A stretch of 32,564 bases of DNA. Origin: Fibrobacterota bacterium (lineage in GTDB: Bacteria > Fibrobacterota > Chitinivibrionia > Chitinivibrionales > Chitinispirillaceae). Within the stretch, counting starts at the first letter, position 1. The number at the start of each line of letters is the position of its first letter. This document shows, piece after piece, positions 1 through 7,909 of the stretch. Location: contig JAEZKP010000051.1 in NCBI GenBank assembly GCA_023436145.1, positions 1 to 32,564 of the forward strand, in the 5' to 3' direction. Made by a program: the position numbers and the translations under genes. A model generated the notes under the pieces. The model was not told where the DNA came from, did not search any database, and saw only the letters and a list, made by a program, of their open reading frames with translations.

Positions 1-1200
1 GCAGTTGCCCTCATAGCTGCATCTCTTTTCATTTCAGTTAGTTATCCACCAAACAGATATCCCCCTCTATATTCTGTTTTTTTTCCTCTGAGTGGGCTTA
101 TCAGCTCTTTAATCCTTATTTTTACCGGTCATTTCTCCTACCCCAGAGTACATAACCGGAAAGTATATGTGGCTGCATATCTGTGTGGCTTTATAGGGAT
201 TGTCTTCTTTTTACTCCACAGGCCTCCATTTATACCCCGACTTTATGATTCTACGCAGGGTTTTTTCGGTGTGCTTCTTCTGGTTCAGTTCATTAATTTG
301 TTGATTTTTCCCCTCTTACCTTCATATGTAAAATATCGTTATGCCAGAAGTTCTATGCTTACTCTGATTATCGTGGAGATGGTTTTTCTTATTACTATGC
401 GGTTTGCTCCATCTGCAACCCATTGGGTACGCTATTTGTGGTTTGATGATCTTAGGGATATAAACTTCTGGATCGGACCAGCTGTTTTTCTGGCGGTGGG
501 AGTTCTTAGTCTCTGGAAGGTCAGTGATGAGTTTTCCTTGGGTGGGGTAATATGCGGGTGTGCGTTGTTTTTCGCAGAAATCTGGGTTTTGGGAATAGAT
601 CTTTACCGCATGGAACCGGTTCAATTGATTCTGTTTAATATTGTACCGCTTTATTTGTCGGTTGGCATATTGGTTCATGGTTTTTTCCGCATGGAGAACA
701 GAGTTTCCTACGATCCACTTTTACAAATCTATAACCGTGATTTCTGCTCAAAAATTATCTCGGAACAGTCAAAGTTTGATACCAGTCCGCCATTTTCTGT
801 TGCTATGGTAGATATAGATCATTTTAAGCAAGTAAATGATACTTACGGGCATCAGGCTGGTGATGCAGTGCTTTATTCAGTCGCTCAGACCGTGCATAAT
901 TCTCTTATTTCAGAAGGGGTAGTCTGCAGGTATGGAGGTGAAGAGCTTGCTGTTTTTTTCCCCCGGAAAACCTCCTCTCAGGTGGTCAAATTAATGGAGG
1001 AGGTAAGAATGGATGTGGAGAAGGTGAAAACAGAATCCGGAAAGAAAACGATTTCGGTTACCATTTCAGTTGGCGTTTCCCAGCGTGAAAACCAGAATCA
1101 GTCCGTAATGGATGTGATCCATGCTGCAGACAAGGCGCTTTATAGAGCGAAGCATGGGGGGAGAAATCAGGTTAAGAGCGGGAAAGTTTCAGCTAAGTAG
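1..1200 (+). CDS. Membrane-bound diguanylate cyclase (GGDEF), 5' end cut off
   Basis: The reading frame is open from base 1, so the true start lies left of the window; a GTG at 169 is only an internal codon. The first two thirds is strongly hydrophobic, with several membrane helices, and resembles a membrane sensor region. The last ~160 residues are a GGDEF domain: DxLxxxYNR-like entry (YDPLLQIYNRD), the metal-site segment VDIDHFKQVND with YGHQAGD, and the active-site loop RYGGEEL at 931-948. GGDEF proteins make cyclic di-GMP from two GTP. The active-site loop looks intact, so activity is expected. The RxxD inhibitory site that often precedes the loop is not visible (the residues there are ISEG), so product inhibition may be missing. 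The signal sensed by the membrane part is unknown. Confidence 0.9.
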   Translation, partial: AVALIAASLFISVSYPPNRYPPLYSVFFPLSGLISSLILIFTGHFSYPRVHNRKVYVAAYLCGFIGIVFFLLHRPPFIPRLYDSTQGFFGVLLLVQFINLLIFPLLPSYVKYRYARSSMLTLIIVEMVFLITMRFAPSATHWVRYLWFDDLRDINFWIGPAVFLAVGVLSLWKVSDEFSLGGVICGCALFFAEIWVLGIDLYRMEPVQLILFNIVPLYLSVGILVHGFFRMENRVSYDPLLQIYNRDFCSKIISEQSKFDTSPPFSVAMVDIDHFKQVNDTYGHQAGDAVLYSVAQTVHNSLISEGVVCRYGGEELAVFFPRKTSSQVVKLMEEVRMDVEKVKTESGKKTISVTISVGVSQRENQNQSVMDVIHAADKALYRAKHGGRNQVKSGKVSAK

Positions 1201-1287
1201 AAAATGAGGGAGATCGCTGTCTCACTCTGCTATTGCACTGAATAAAGATCGGTTGTATTTTTCTCGGTTTGTACTAAAGGGGGGTTA

Positions 1288-2517
1288 ATGTCATTTGAGC
1301 AGTTTTTAGGAACATCGGTTTTAACCAAATCGCTCTTTATCATAGCAGCAGCTTTTGCGGTGGGAGACCTTTTTGCCACTCTCTTCACCGTTATCTATCA
1401 ACGTTTCTGGTATGATCGGGTAATGCGACCCAAATATGGGGACAATTCAGATAAGCGCTGTTCTATAATAATTCCCTGCAAGGGTTTGCCTAAAGACCTG
1501 GAAAGTAATCTTCAGGGTTTTTTTGAACTGGACCATCCCAATTATGAGATAATTTTTGTCACTGAAAGTGAAGAAGATCCGGCGGTTGAGGTAATTCGTT
1601 CCATAATGCGTGGTAAAGATAATGCAAAACTGGCTATCGCAGGATTAGCCAAAACCTGCGCACAGAAAAACCATAATCTTCTTGCGGCTTTGAATTTAGT
1701 TGATAATCCCGATATACTGGTTTTTGCTGATTCAGATATCAGGCCTGCTCCTCATTGGTTGAAGGAATTGACTTTACCACTGGCATCACCGAAAGTAACT
1801 GCCACCAGTGGGTTCCGGTGGTTGCATGCTAAAAAAGGTACCACTGGAGAGCTTACTCATTCTTATGTGAATGTGTATATGTACGTCTTATTCAGCGTTG
1901 CATGTTTCATAGGAGGAGTGGGGTTATGGGGTGGATCTATGGCTATTCGCCGGAAGGATTTTGATGAACTTGGGGTTAGAGAGAAGTGGGCAAGTGCTGC
2001 AGTAGATGATATGAGTCTATCTCAGATTGTCATGAAAAACCGTAGAAAAGCGGTAGTGGTACCACCTTGTATAGTTCACACCGATGATCTGATCGGGACG
2101 GTGAAATCTACTGTATCCTGGTTTGAGCGTCAGATAATGTATTTAAAAGCCTACCAACCATTGTTGTGGCTTATTGCTTTTCCATTTGCTCTGACTGGAG
2201 TAGGTTTAGTGATACTGCTTCCTTTTTCAATTATAGCTTCTCTCTCGGAGAGCCGTTCATTTCTGGGAATGGGAGGAGGAGCTGCTGTGGTTTTTTATGT
2301 GGGTGAGTTTATAACAGCAATGCTTTATGTATTGTTGGGGACAATGCATCGATTTCCCAAGTTTTTATTGCTGCAGCCGTTTTTACGGGTGGCGCAGGGG
2401 ATAAGTTATTTCAGGACATATTTGACAAATACCATTACCTGGGCTGGAATTAAATACAATATCAATTTTCATGGTGAAGTCGTAAGTATTAAACGGCCCG
2501 ATTCCGATGATGAATAG
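1288..2517 (+). CDS. Glycosyltransferase family 2/21-like, ceramide-glucosyltransferase type membrane protein
   Basis: 409 residues with ATG preceded by a strong ribosome site (aggggggtta). One membrane helix lies near residues 15-37, then a cytoplasmic GT-A fold: CSIIIPCKG (58-66), the DSD metal motif (148-150) and the catalytic-base region VDDM (239-242). Two or three membrane helices follow near the C-terminus (about 290-360). This order is that of GT21/HpnI-like transferases that put a sugar on a lipid at the membrane. The usual (Q/R)xxRW motif is not seen; the equivalent stretch reads FERQIMYLK. Sugar donor and lipid acceptor cannot be told from sequence. It begins the packed plus-strand block leading into purN (17 bases apart). 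Confidence 0.8.
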   Translation: MSFEQFLGTSVLTKSLFIIAAAFAVGDLFATLFTVIYQRFWYDRVMRPKYGDNSDKRCSIIIPCKGLPKDLESNLQGFFELDHPNYEIIFVTESEEDPAVEVIRSIMRGKDNAKLAIAGLAKTCAQKNHNLLAALNLVDNPDILVFADSDIRPAPHWLKELTLPLASPKVTATSGFRWLHAKKGTTGELTHSYVNVYMYVLFSVACFIGGVGLWGGSMAIRRKDFDELGVREKWASAAVDDMSLSQIVMKNRRKAVVVPPCIVHTDDLIGTVKSTVSWFERQIMYLKAYQPLLWLIAFPFALTGVGLVILLPFSIIASLSESRSFLGMGGGAAVVFYVGEFITAMLYVLLGTMHRFPKFLLLQPFLRVAQGISYFRTYLTNTITWAGIKYNINFHGEVVSIKRPDSDDE

Positions 2518-2534
2518 ATAAGAGGCGGACCTCA

Positions 2535-3158
2535 GTGGCATTGCGTTGTGCAGTTTTTGCATCCGGCGGCGGAAGTAATTTTCAGGCGTTAATTGATAAG
2601 AAAGAGTCAGGGGATCTTCATGTGGATTTCGTGCTGATGGTTGGTAATAACAGCTCGGCCGGGGCTTTTCAAAGAGCTGTGAAGCATAATATCCCAACGG
2701 TACACCTTGCACCTTCCCACTTTAAGTCATCTGCCGATTATCAGCAAAGACTTCTTTCGCTTCTGGATGAATACCGGGTGGAGTTGATTATTCTGGCCGG
2801 ATATATGAAAATGCTGCCCTCAGAGGTGGTACACCGGTATCATAACCGGATAATTAACATTCATCCTGCTTTGCTGCCTGCATTTGGCGGGAAAGGGATG
2901 TATGGAAGCAAGGTTCATCAGGCAGTGCTGGATTATGGAGCTAAAATAACCGGAGTAACAGTACATTTTGTAAGCGAAGTGTATGATGAAGGGCCTGTAA
3001 TCTGTCAGGTGCCTGTGAAGGTCAGTGATACCGATGACTGCAGTACGCTGGCTGAACGGGTCCTCGCAGTGGAGCACCAGACCTACTGGCAGGCGGTTGA
3101 GGCAATTGCCAGGGGAAATATTAAAATTGAGGGCCGGCGGGTGACTGGATATGCCTGA
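2535..3158 (+). CDS. purN: Phosphoribosylglycinamide formyltransferase (GART)
   Basis: 207 residues. PurN transfers a formyl group from 10-formyl-tetrahydrofolate to GAR, the third step of purine synthesis, in the cytoplasm. The N-terminus VFASGGGSNFQALID is the phosphate-binding loop of the family. The catalytic asparagine and histidine lie in NIHPALLPAFGGKG, and the catalytic aspartate in YDEGPVICQ. Length matches family norms (about 190-215). The start is GTG at 2535, chosen because the conserved N-terminus begins immediately after it and GAGG lies about 9 bases upstream. Its last 8 bases overlap rnhB, so translation is probably coupled. Confidence 0.95.
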   Translation: MALRCAVFASGGGSNFQALIDKKESGDLHVDFVLMVGNNSSAGAFQRAVKHNIPTVHLAPSHFKSSADYQQRLLSLLDEYRVELIILAGYMKMLPSEVVHRYHNRIINIHPALLPAFGGKGMYGSKVHQAVLDYGAKITGVTVHFVSEVYDEGPVICQVPVKVSDTDDCSTLAERVLAVEHQTYWQAVEAIARGNIKIEGRRVTGYA

Positions 3159-3810
3159 GAAGGGCTCTGTTAAGTCCAAGGTGACTATGGCTCTTTATCA
3201 CTTTGATCAGACCATCGCCGGGGAATGTGGCGGTGCTGTTGTGGGTATTGATGAGGCAGGACGAGGTTCTTTGGCCGGACCGGTAATTGCCTCTGCGGTT
3301 GTACTTGATTTAAAGAACTCTCTTAATGGTGTTAATGATTCCAAAAAGTTAACTGCTCAGAAACGTGAGACACTTTATGAGAAAATCACAACTGAAGCGA
3401 TTGGATGGGCAGTGGGATCGGCTTCACCGGAAGAGATCGATAAATTGAACATTCTCCAGGCTTCACTTCTGGCAATGCACCGGGCACTGCTCAAACTGGA
3501 GTGTAGCTGGAAACTTGCGCTTGTGGATGGTAATAAACCTATCCCTCCACTGGACTGTGAAAAACAGCGTACCATTATTGGTGGTGATGCTTTGAGTGCA
3601 TCGATTGCCGCAGCTTCCATAATCGCAAAGGTGACCCGGGATCGTATTATGAATGATTACAGTGAAAAATTTCCTCTATATGAATTTCACAATAACAAGG
3701 GTTATGCAACTGAGCACCATCGTAAATCAATAGAAGAATACGGGTTGTGCAATATTCACCGCAGAACCTTTTGTGAAGTTCTTGCCACTCAGACAAGATT
3801 GCCGCTTTGA
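3151..3810 (+). CDS. rnhB: Ribonuclease HII
   Basis: 219 residues. RNase HII cuts the RNA strand of RNA-DNA hybrids and removes single ribonucleotides from DNA. The first acidic active-site pair is in GIDEAGRGSLAGPV, the next acid is in LALVDGN, and another in the GGDALSASIAAASIIAKVTRD block, all in family order. The GRG-loop that recognises the ribonucleotide junction is present. Start is uncertain: ATG 3151 overlaps purN by 8 bases, while ATG 3187 gives a protein 12 residues shorter; the extra residues are not conserved-looking. Both keep the catalytic core whole. Confidence 0.95.
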   Translation: MPEKGSVKSKVTMALYHFDQTIAGECGGAVVGIDEAGRGSLAGPVIASAVVLDLKNSLNGVNDSKKLTAQKRETLYEKITTEAIGWAVGSASPEEIDKLNILQASLLAMHRALLKLECSWKLALVDGNKPIPPLDCEKQRTIIGGDALSASIAAASIIAKVTRDRIMNDYSEKFPLYEFHNNKGYATEHHRKSIEEYGLCNIHRRTFCEVLATQTRLPL

Positions 3811-3825
3811 AAGGAGCATCGAAAA

Positions 3826-5124
3826 ATGGCAGGTGTTAAGCCGTTTAAAGGTTATCGTTATAAGATTGAAAATCCGCAGGAATTGACAAAAGTAATCGCA
3901 CCTCCTTACGATATGATTGACAGTTCAATGATCGATGCTTTATATCAGAAAGATCCCTGCAATTCTGTCCGGTTAATACAGAACCGGCCTGAACCACAAG
4001 ATACATGTAATAAAGACCGTCATGTGCGGGCTGCTGCTATTTTCAGAAAATGGGTAGATGAAGGGATTCTGGTACAGGATCAGAAACCATCGGTATATGT
4101 TTACCAGCAGACATTCAGAAGTCCTGTAGGAAAAGAGATGGTTACTTTTGTGCGTACCGGCGTAATCGCATTGGTGGAACTGGTTGATTTTGAAAAGAAG
4201 ATAGTGCTTCCCCATGAGTATACGCTCTCCGGACCTAAAATTGACCGTTTTGAGTTAATGGATGTAAGTCAGGTGGATATGGGGCTTATTTTCGGTCTGG
4301 TTTCTGATAAGGGTGATTCTTATGATGCCATTAAGGCATTAATCAATGGGGCTCCGGTTGGTGTTGCAGTAGATGAAAATGGAGTTGAGCACCGGTTGTA
4401 TGTATGTTCTGATGAGTCTCTTATAAACAGTTTTGTAAAGTCGGTGAAGGACAGCACAATTCTTATTGCAGACGGACATCACCGGTATGAAACTGCTCTT
4501 AATTACTATAAAGAGAAGAAATCCCAGGGCTATTCCCATGTAATGATGGCGTTGGTGTCCATGGCTGATCCGGGTCTTGTAATCCGGTCATTTCATCGCC
4601 TTATCCGCAAAACTGATCGTCAACTGGTCATGAAAAGTCAGTTGCAGCGCTATTTCAGAATGGTTGATTATGGAAAAGCATCTGAAGATACGGTTTGTGA
4701 CTTTATGTCAGGTAAACTTGATGCCGATATGGTTTACATCGACAGTGCAGATCAGAGTGCCATCGGATTGTATCTCTCTGATGATGGTGAAAAGTTTCTT
4801 CAAAGTGTCATGCCCGAAAGAAGTATGAACTGGAAACACCTCAGTGTTTCAGAGATTAATGTAGTGGTGATAAACACCATTCTTGGTCTTCCGCTGGATG
4901 GTAAGGTGCTTCATGATGTGGTGGAATATGTAAATGATATCGGTACTGGTCTTCAAAAACTCAAAGACAGCAATAGTTTCCATGGAGGATTTTTTATCCG
5001 TCCCGTATCTATCGAGGCAATACAGAATGTTGTGGATGGGGGAGAACGGATGCCTCAAAAGTCAACAAATTTTTTTCCTAAACTTTTCTCAGGCCTGGTC
5101 TTCAACAGGTTAAGTGAGTTATGA
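3826..5124 (+). CDS. DUF1015 family protein
   Basis: 432 residues, normal for the DUF1015 family, a widespread bacterial and archaeal family with no firmly established enzyme activity. Family signatures seen are KPFKGYRY at the start, APPYDMI at residues 25-31, NSVRLI at 46-51, and the hallmark IADGHHRYETAL at about 214-225. The histidines and aspartate of that last motif look like a potential metal or catalytic site, but that is inference. ATG follows AAAGGAG 15 bases after rnhB; its stop overlaps the next gene by four bases (ATGA). Confidence 0.9.
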   Translation: MAGVKPFKGYRYKIENPQELTKVIAPPYDMIDSSMIDALYQKDPCNSVRLIQNRPEPQDTCNKDRHVRAAAIFRKWVDEGILVQDQKPSVYVYQQTFRSPVGKEMVTFVRTGVIALVELVDFEKKIVLPHEYTLSGPKIDRFELMDVSQVDMGLIFGLVSDKGDSYDAIKALINGAPVGVAVDENGVEHRLYVCSDESLINSFVKSVKDSTILIADGHHRYETALNYYKEKKSQGYSHVMMALVSMADPGLVIRSFHRLIRKTDRQLVMKSQLQRYFRMVDYGKASEDTVCDFMSGKLDADMVYIDSADQSAIGLYLSDDGEKFLQSVMPERSMNWKHLSVSEINVVVINTILGLPLDGKVLHDVVEYVNDIGTGLQKLKDSNSFHGGFFIRPVSIEAIQNVVDGGERMPQKSTNFFPKLFSGLVFNRLSEL

Positions 5125-6119
5125 GGAAAGTACACCTGCTGCAGGGTGCAGGCGGAATAATGATTTCCGCACTGGGATTGCATATCTTTTTTAAAAATGT
5201 CAACACAACCGTGCTATGGAAGGAGATCTGTACAACCGAGAAGTGGATAATCGCTGCAGTTATTATGCTTAATCCCCTGACTATATGGTTGCGATCATTA
5301 CGCTGGAAGGTGATGCTTCCTGATGTCGGGTTGGAAAAAAGGAAAAATGGGCTTTTTTCCATTACCATGATCGGTTTTATGATCAACAACCTTCTGCCTG
5401 CCCGTCTGGGAGAGGCTGCAAGAGCGGTGATGTTATGGAAACGCAATGGCTTTACCGTTTTGGAAAGTGTCAGTTCCCTGGTTGTGGAAAGAGCACTTGA
5501 CACACTTATTTTCTCTGCCTTTTTTTTCATACCAGTATTGGGGAAAAAAAGCCTTTCCTCTTTGCAACCGTACGCCACTTTAATGATGATAGTTTTCGGG
5601 ATATCGGTTGTCTCTCTCATTGTATACTCCAGGTGTAAGGCCAAAGCTTTAACTGTAGCTTCAAAAATGCTGTTTCTAGTGCCTTTTTCATTAAAAGGCA
5701 GAGTGGAAAAAATAGGTAGAGAGCTGGTTTCCAATCTTGAATGGACTTTTTCCTGGCGCAAAACAGTCTGGGTGATTATATATTCCATACTAATGATGTT
5801 TTGCTATGTGTTAATGATATACTTTCTGGCCTGGGGTGTAAATACTTTCGATATTCTGGACAGTATGTTCGGGGTTTCAATGGCTGCTCTGGGTGCAGCT
5901 ATTCCACTTTCACCCGGTTACATCGGCACTTTGCATTCGTCTCTGTTGCAGGGACTCCAGATGGTTGGAGTCATGGAAAACAGGGCGGGAGCAATGGCTG
6001 TGCTTTATCACGCAATTGGTTACATGACTATTACCGGACTGGGTTTAATGTTTCTGGTAAGTATGAAAGTTTCTTTTAAAGAAATCAGACAGGCTAAAGA
6101 GGAATTGAAAAAAGAGTAA
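5121..6119 (+). CDS. Lysylphosphatidylglycerol synthase-type flippase-like membrane protein (UPF0104/PF03706)
   Basis: 332 residues with about seven to eight hydrophobic helices. Family signatures include the LRSLRWKVML segment after the first helices, NNLLPARLGEAARA (about residues 88-101), and the VVERALDTL motif soon after, typical of the LPG_synthase_TM fold shared with MprF flippase domains and AglD-like proteins. Likely role: moving or modifying a lipid-linked molecule at the inner membrane. The GT21-like transferase four genes upstream might make such a lipid, but this is a guess from position. The start overlaps the DUF1015 stop (ATGA). Confidence 0.8.
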   Translation: MRKVHLLQGAGGIMISALGLHIFFKNVNTTVLWKEICTTEKWIIAAVIMLNPLTIWLRSLRWKVMLPDVGLEKRKNGLFSITMIGFMINNLLPARLGEAARAVMLWKRNGFTVLESVSSLVVERALDTLIFSAFFFIPVLGKKSLSSLQPYATLMMIVFGISVVSLIVYSRCKAKALTVASKMLFLVPFSLKGRVEKIGRELVSNLEWTFSWRKTVWVIIYSILMMFCYVLMIYFLAWGVNTFDILDSMFGVSMAALGAAIPLSPGYIGTLHSSLLQGLQMVGVMENRAGAMAVLYHAIGYMTITGLGLMFLVSMKVSFKEIRQAKEELKKE

Positions 6120-6133
6120 AGGTGGAAAATACG

Positions 6134-7144
6134 ATGGAAAAGCGGGAGACTTTAGTCGATGAGATGCAGATAGTTGAAAATTTGACCCAGTCTATTGCAG
6201 ATCTGAAAAAGGAGCTGGCAAAGAAGATAATTGGCCAGCAGAAAGTTATTGATGATCTGCTGGCATGTTTTCTCAGTGGTGGTCATTGCCTTCTGGTGGG
6301 AGTTCCAGGATTGGCTAAAACTATGTTAATTCAGAGTCTGGCCCGTTGTCTTGATCTGGGATTTAACCGGATTCAATTTACTCCGGACCTGATGCCATCA
6401 GATATAACCGGTTCTGAGATTCTTTTTGATGATCGTAAAAGTGGGGTTCGGGAGTTCCGTTTTGTTCAGGGGCCGGTTTTCAGCAACATTGTTTTAGCGG
6501 ATGAGATCAACCGGACTCCTCCCAAGACTCAGTCTGCACTTTTACAGGCAATGCAGGAACATGAGGTGACCTCCTCTGGTCAAACCTATAAACTTCCTGA
6601 TCCTTTTTGGGTATTGGCTACACAGAATCCTATCGAGCAGGAGGGGACATATCCACTTCCTGAAGCGCAGCAGGACCGTTTTATGTTTTCGATTCAGGTG
6701 GATTATCCGGATCTGGAGACTGAATTGCAGATTGTCCGTCAGAGTACAGTATCCGATCAAAAGCCGATAAATCCGGTGGTTACCGTTACCCAGATAAGAG
6801 AATATCGTGAGTTGGTAAGCAGGGTTCCGGTTGCCGAATCGGTAATTTCTGCAGCGGTAAAGCTGGTCCGTTCCACCCGGCCATCGACTAGTGAATGTCC
6901 TCAATCTCTGAAGCAGCTTATAAGCTGGGGGGCAGGACCTCGTGCTTCACAGTTTTTAATTTTTGCCGCCAAAGCGTTCGCTCTTCTTGACAATCGACCC
7001 ACCCCCGATCTTTCCGATATTGTCAGAGCCGCCTATCCGGTGCTCCGTCATCGCCTGGTGCGTTCATTTCATGCTGAAGTGGACAATGTCAGCACTGATG
7101 ATATAATTAAGACGATCATTGAGGCAGTGATTAAGGGAAAATGA
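6134..7144 (+). CDS. MoxR-family AAA+ ATPase
   Basis: 336 residues. A GTG at 6122 would extend the frame by four residues, but AAAGGTGG at about 6118-6125 sits ideally as ribosome site for ATG 6134, so I use that start. Walker A is GVPGLAKT, Walker B is VLADEINR followed by TPPKTQSALLQAMQE, with the sensor region WVLATQNPIEQEGTYPLPEAQ; the C-terminal lid runs through YPVLRHRL. MoxR ATPases act as chaperones that insert cofactors or mature partner proteins, usually encoded next to DUF58 and VWA-domain genes. Those partners are absent on this side; the gene closes the packed block instead. Confidence 0.92.
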   Translation: MEKRETLVDEMQIVENLTQSIADLKKELAKKIIGQQKVIDDLLACFLSGGHCLLVGVPGLAKTMLIQSLARCLDLGFNRIQFTPDLMPSDITGSEILFDDRKSGVREFRFVQGPVFSNIVLADEINRTPPKTQSALLQAMQEHEVTSSGQTYKLPDPFWVLATQNPIEQEGTYPLPEAQQDRFMFSIQVDYPDLETELQIVRQSTVSDQKPINPVVTVTQIREYRELVSRVPVAESVISAAVKLVRSTRPSTSECPQSLKQLISWGAGPRASQFLIFAAKAFALLDNRPTPDLSDIVRAAYPVLRHRLVRSFHAEVDNVSTDDIIKTIIEAVIKGK

Positions 7145-7312
7145 GTTCTGCCGGCTACTTGTTTTGAGGGTGAATAGAATAGAAATTCATCTTCGGGCAG
7201 AATTGATTTATCGCTTAAACGAACCGTTTTTAAGAAATATACTACTAATCTGAGAGTGGAAAATTCCACCAGGAATTTGGTAGATTGACGCTGATATTGA
7301 TCTCTGAAGAAT

Positions 7313-7909
7313 GTGGCAAATATAAACAAATGGATTCTTATGAATAAAACGCTTCTGGAGCCGACAAAAGAGCTTCTTGATGAGTGTAAAGCTGGAAACC
7401 AGATCGCATTCAAAGAGATATTCCACATGTACCGTTCGTATGCCTACAACCTGATATATAAAATTACCGGTCCTTACGGAGACCATGAGGATTTACTTCA
7501 GGAAGTTTTCTTCCAGATCTATCTTTCCTTAAAAACTTTTCAGGGGGATTCCTCCTTCAAAACCTGGTTTCACCGGGTGGTAATTCATGTCTGTACCCGC
7601 AGGTGGAGATATCAGAAAGCGGAAAAAAGGATTTCTCCTAAAAATACGGTGAATCTGGAATCGGTGGAAAACTCGGTACCAACTACCGAGATTAATTCAC
7701 TGAAGCATCTGGAGCTCAAGGATTTAGTGGAACAATCTTTGGATGAGTTGGATTATAAGTTGCGTATACCTCTGGTACTCAACATTTATGGCGAAATGGA
7801 TCTGGCAGAGATCGCTTCTATTATGGGAATTCCTGAAGGAACAGTTAAGTCACGGCTTTTCACTGCACGAAAGCAGATGAGAGAATTTCTGGACACTCTG
7901 GAAAAATGA
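7313..7909 (+). CDS. ECF-type RNA polymerase sigma factor
   Basis: 198 residues. Region 2 is recognised by HMYRSYAYNLIYKITG and the EDLLQEVFFQIYLSLKTF core with WFHRVVIHVCTRRWR (about residues 45-100). Region 4 is a helix-turn-helix with LAEIASIMGIPEGTVKSRLF near the C-terminus. There is no region 3, as in ECF factors. Start is uncertain: GTG 7313 (weak GAAGA upstream) or ATG 7340, which removes nine residues without touching region 2. Its stop overlaps the next gene by four bases, a strong sign that the next product is its regulator. Target promoters are not known. Confidence 0.92.
   Translation: MANINKWILMNKTLLEPTKELLDECKAGNQIAFKEIFHMYRSYAYNLIYKITGPYGDHEDLLQEVFFQIYLSLKTFQGDSSFKTWFHRVVIHVCTRRWRYQKAEKRISPKNTVNLESVENSVPTTEINSLKHLELKDLVEQSLDELDYKLRIPLVLNIYGEMDLAEIASIMGIPEGTVKSRLFTARKQMREFLDTLEK

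Noticed and set aside
5102..5788. 228-residue minus-strand frame opposite the flippase-like gene
   Set aside because: It is antisense to a gene with clear family motifs and matches nothing recognised; a shadow frame.
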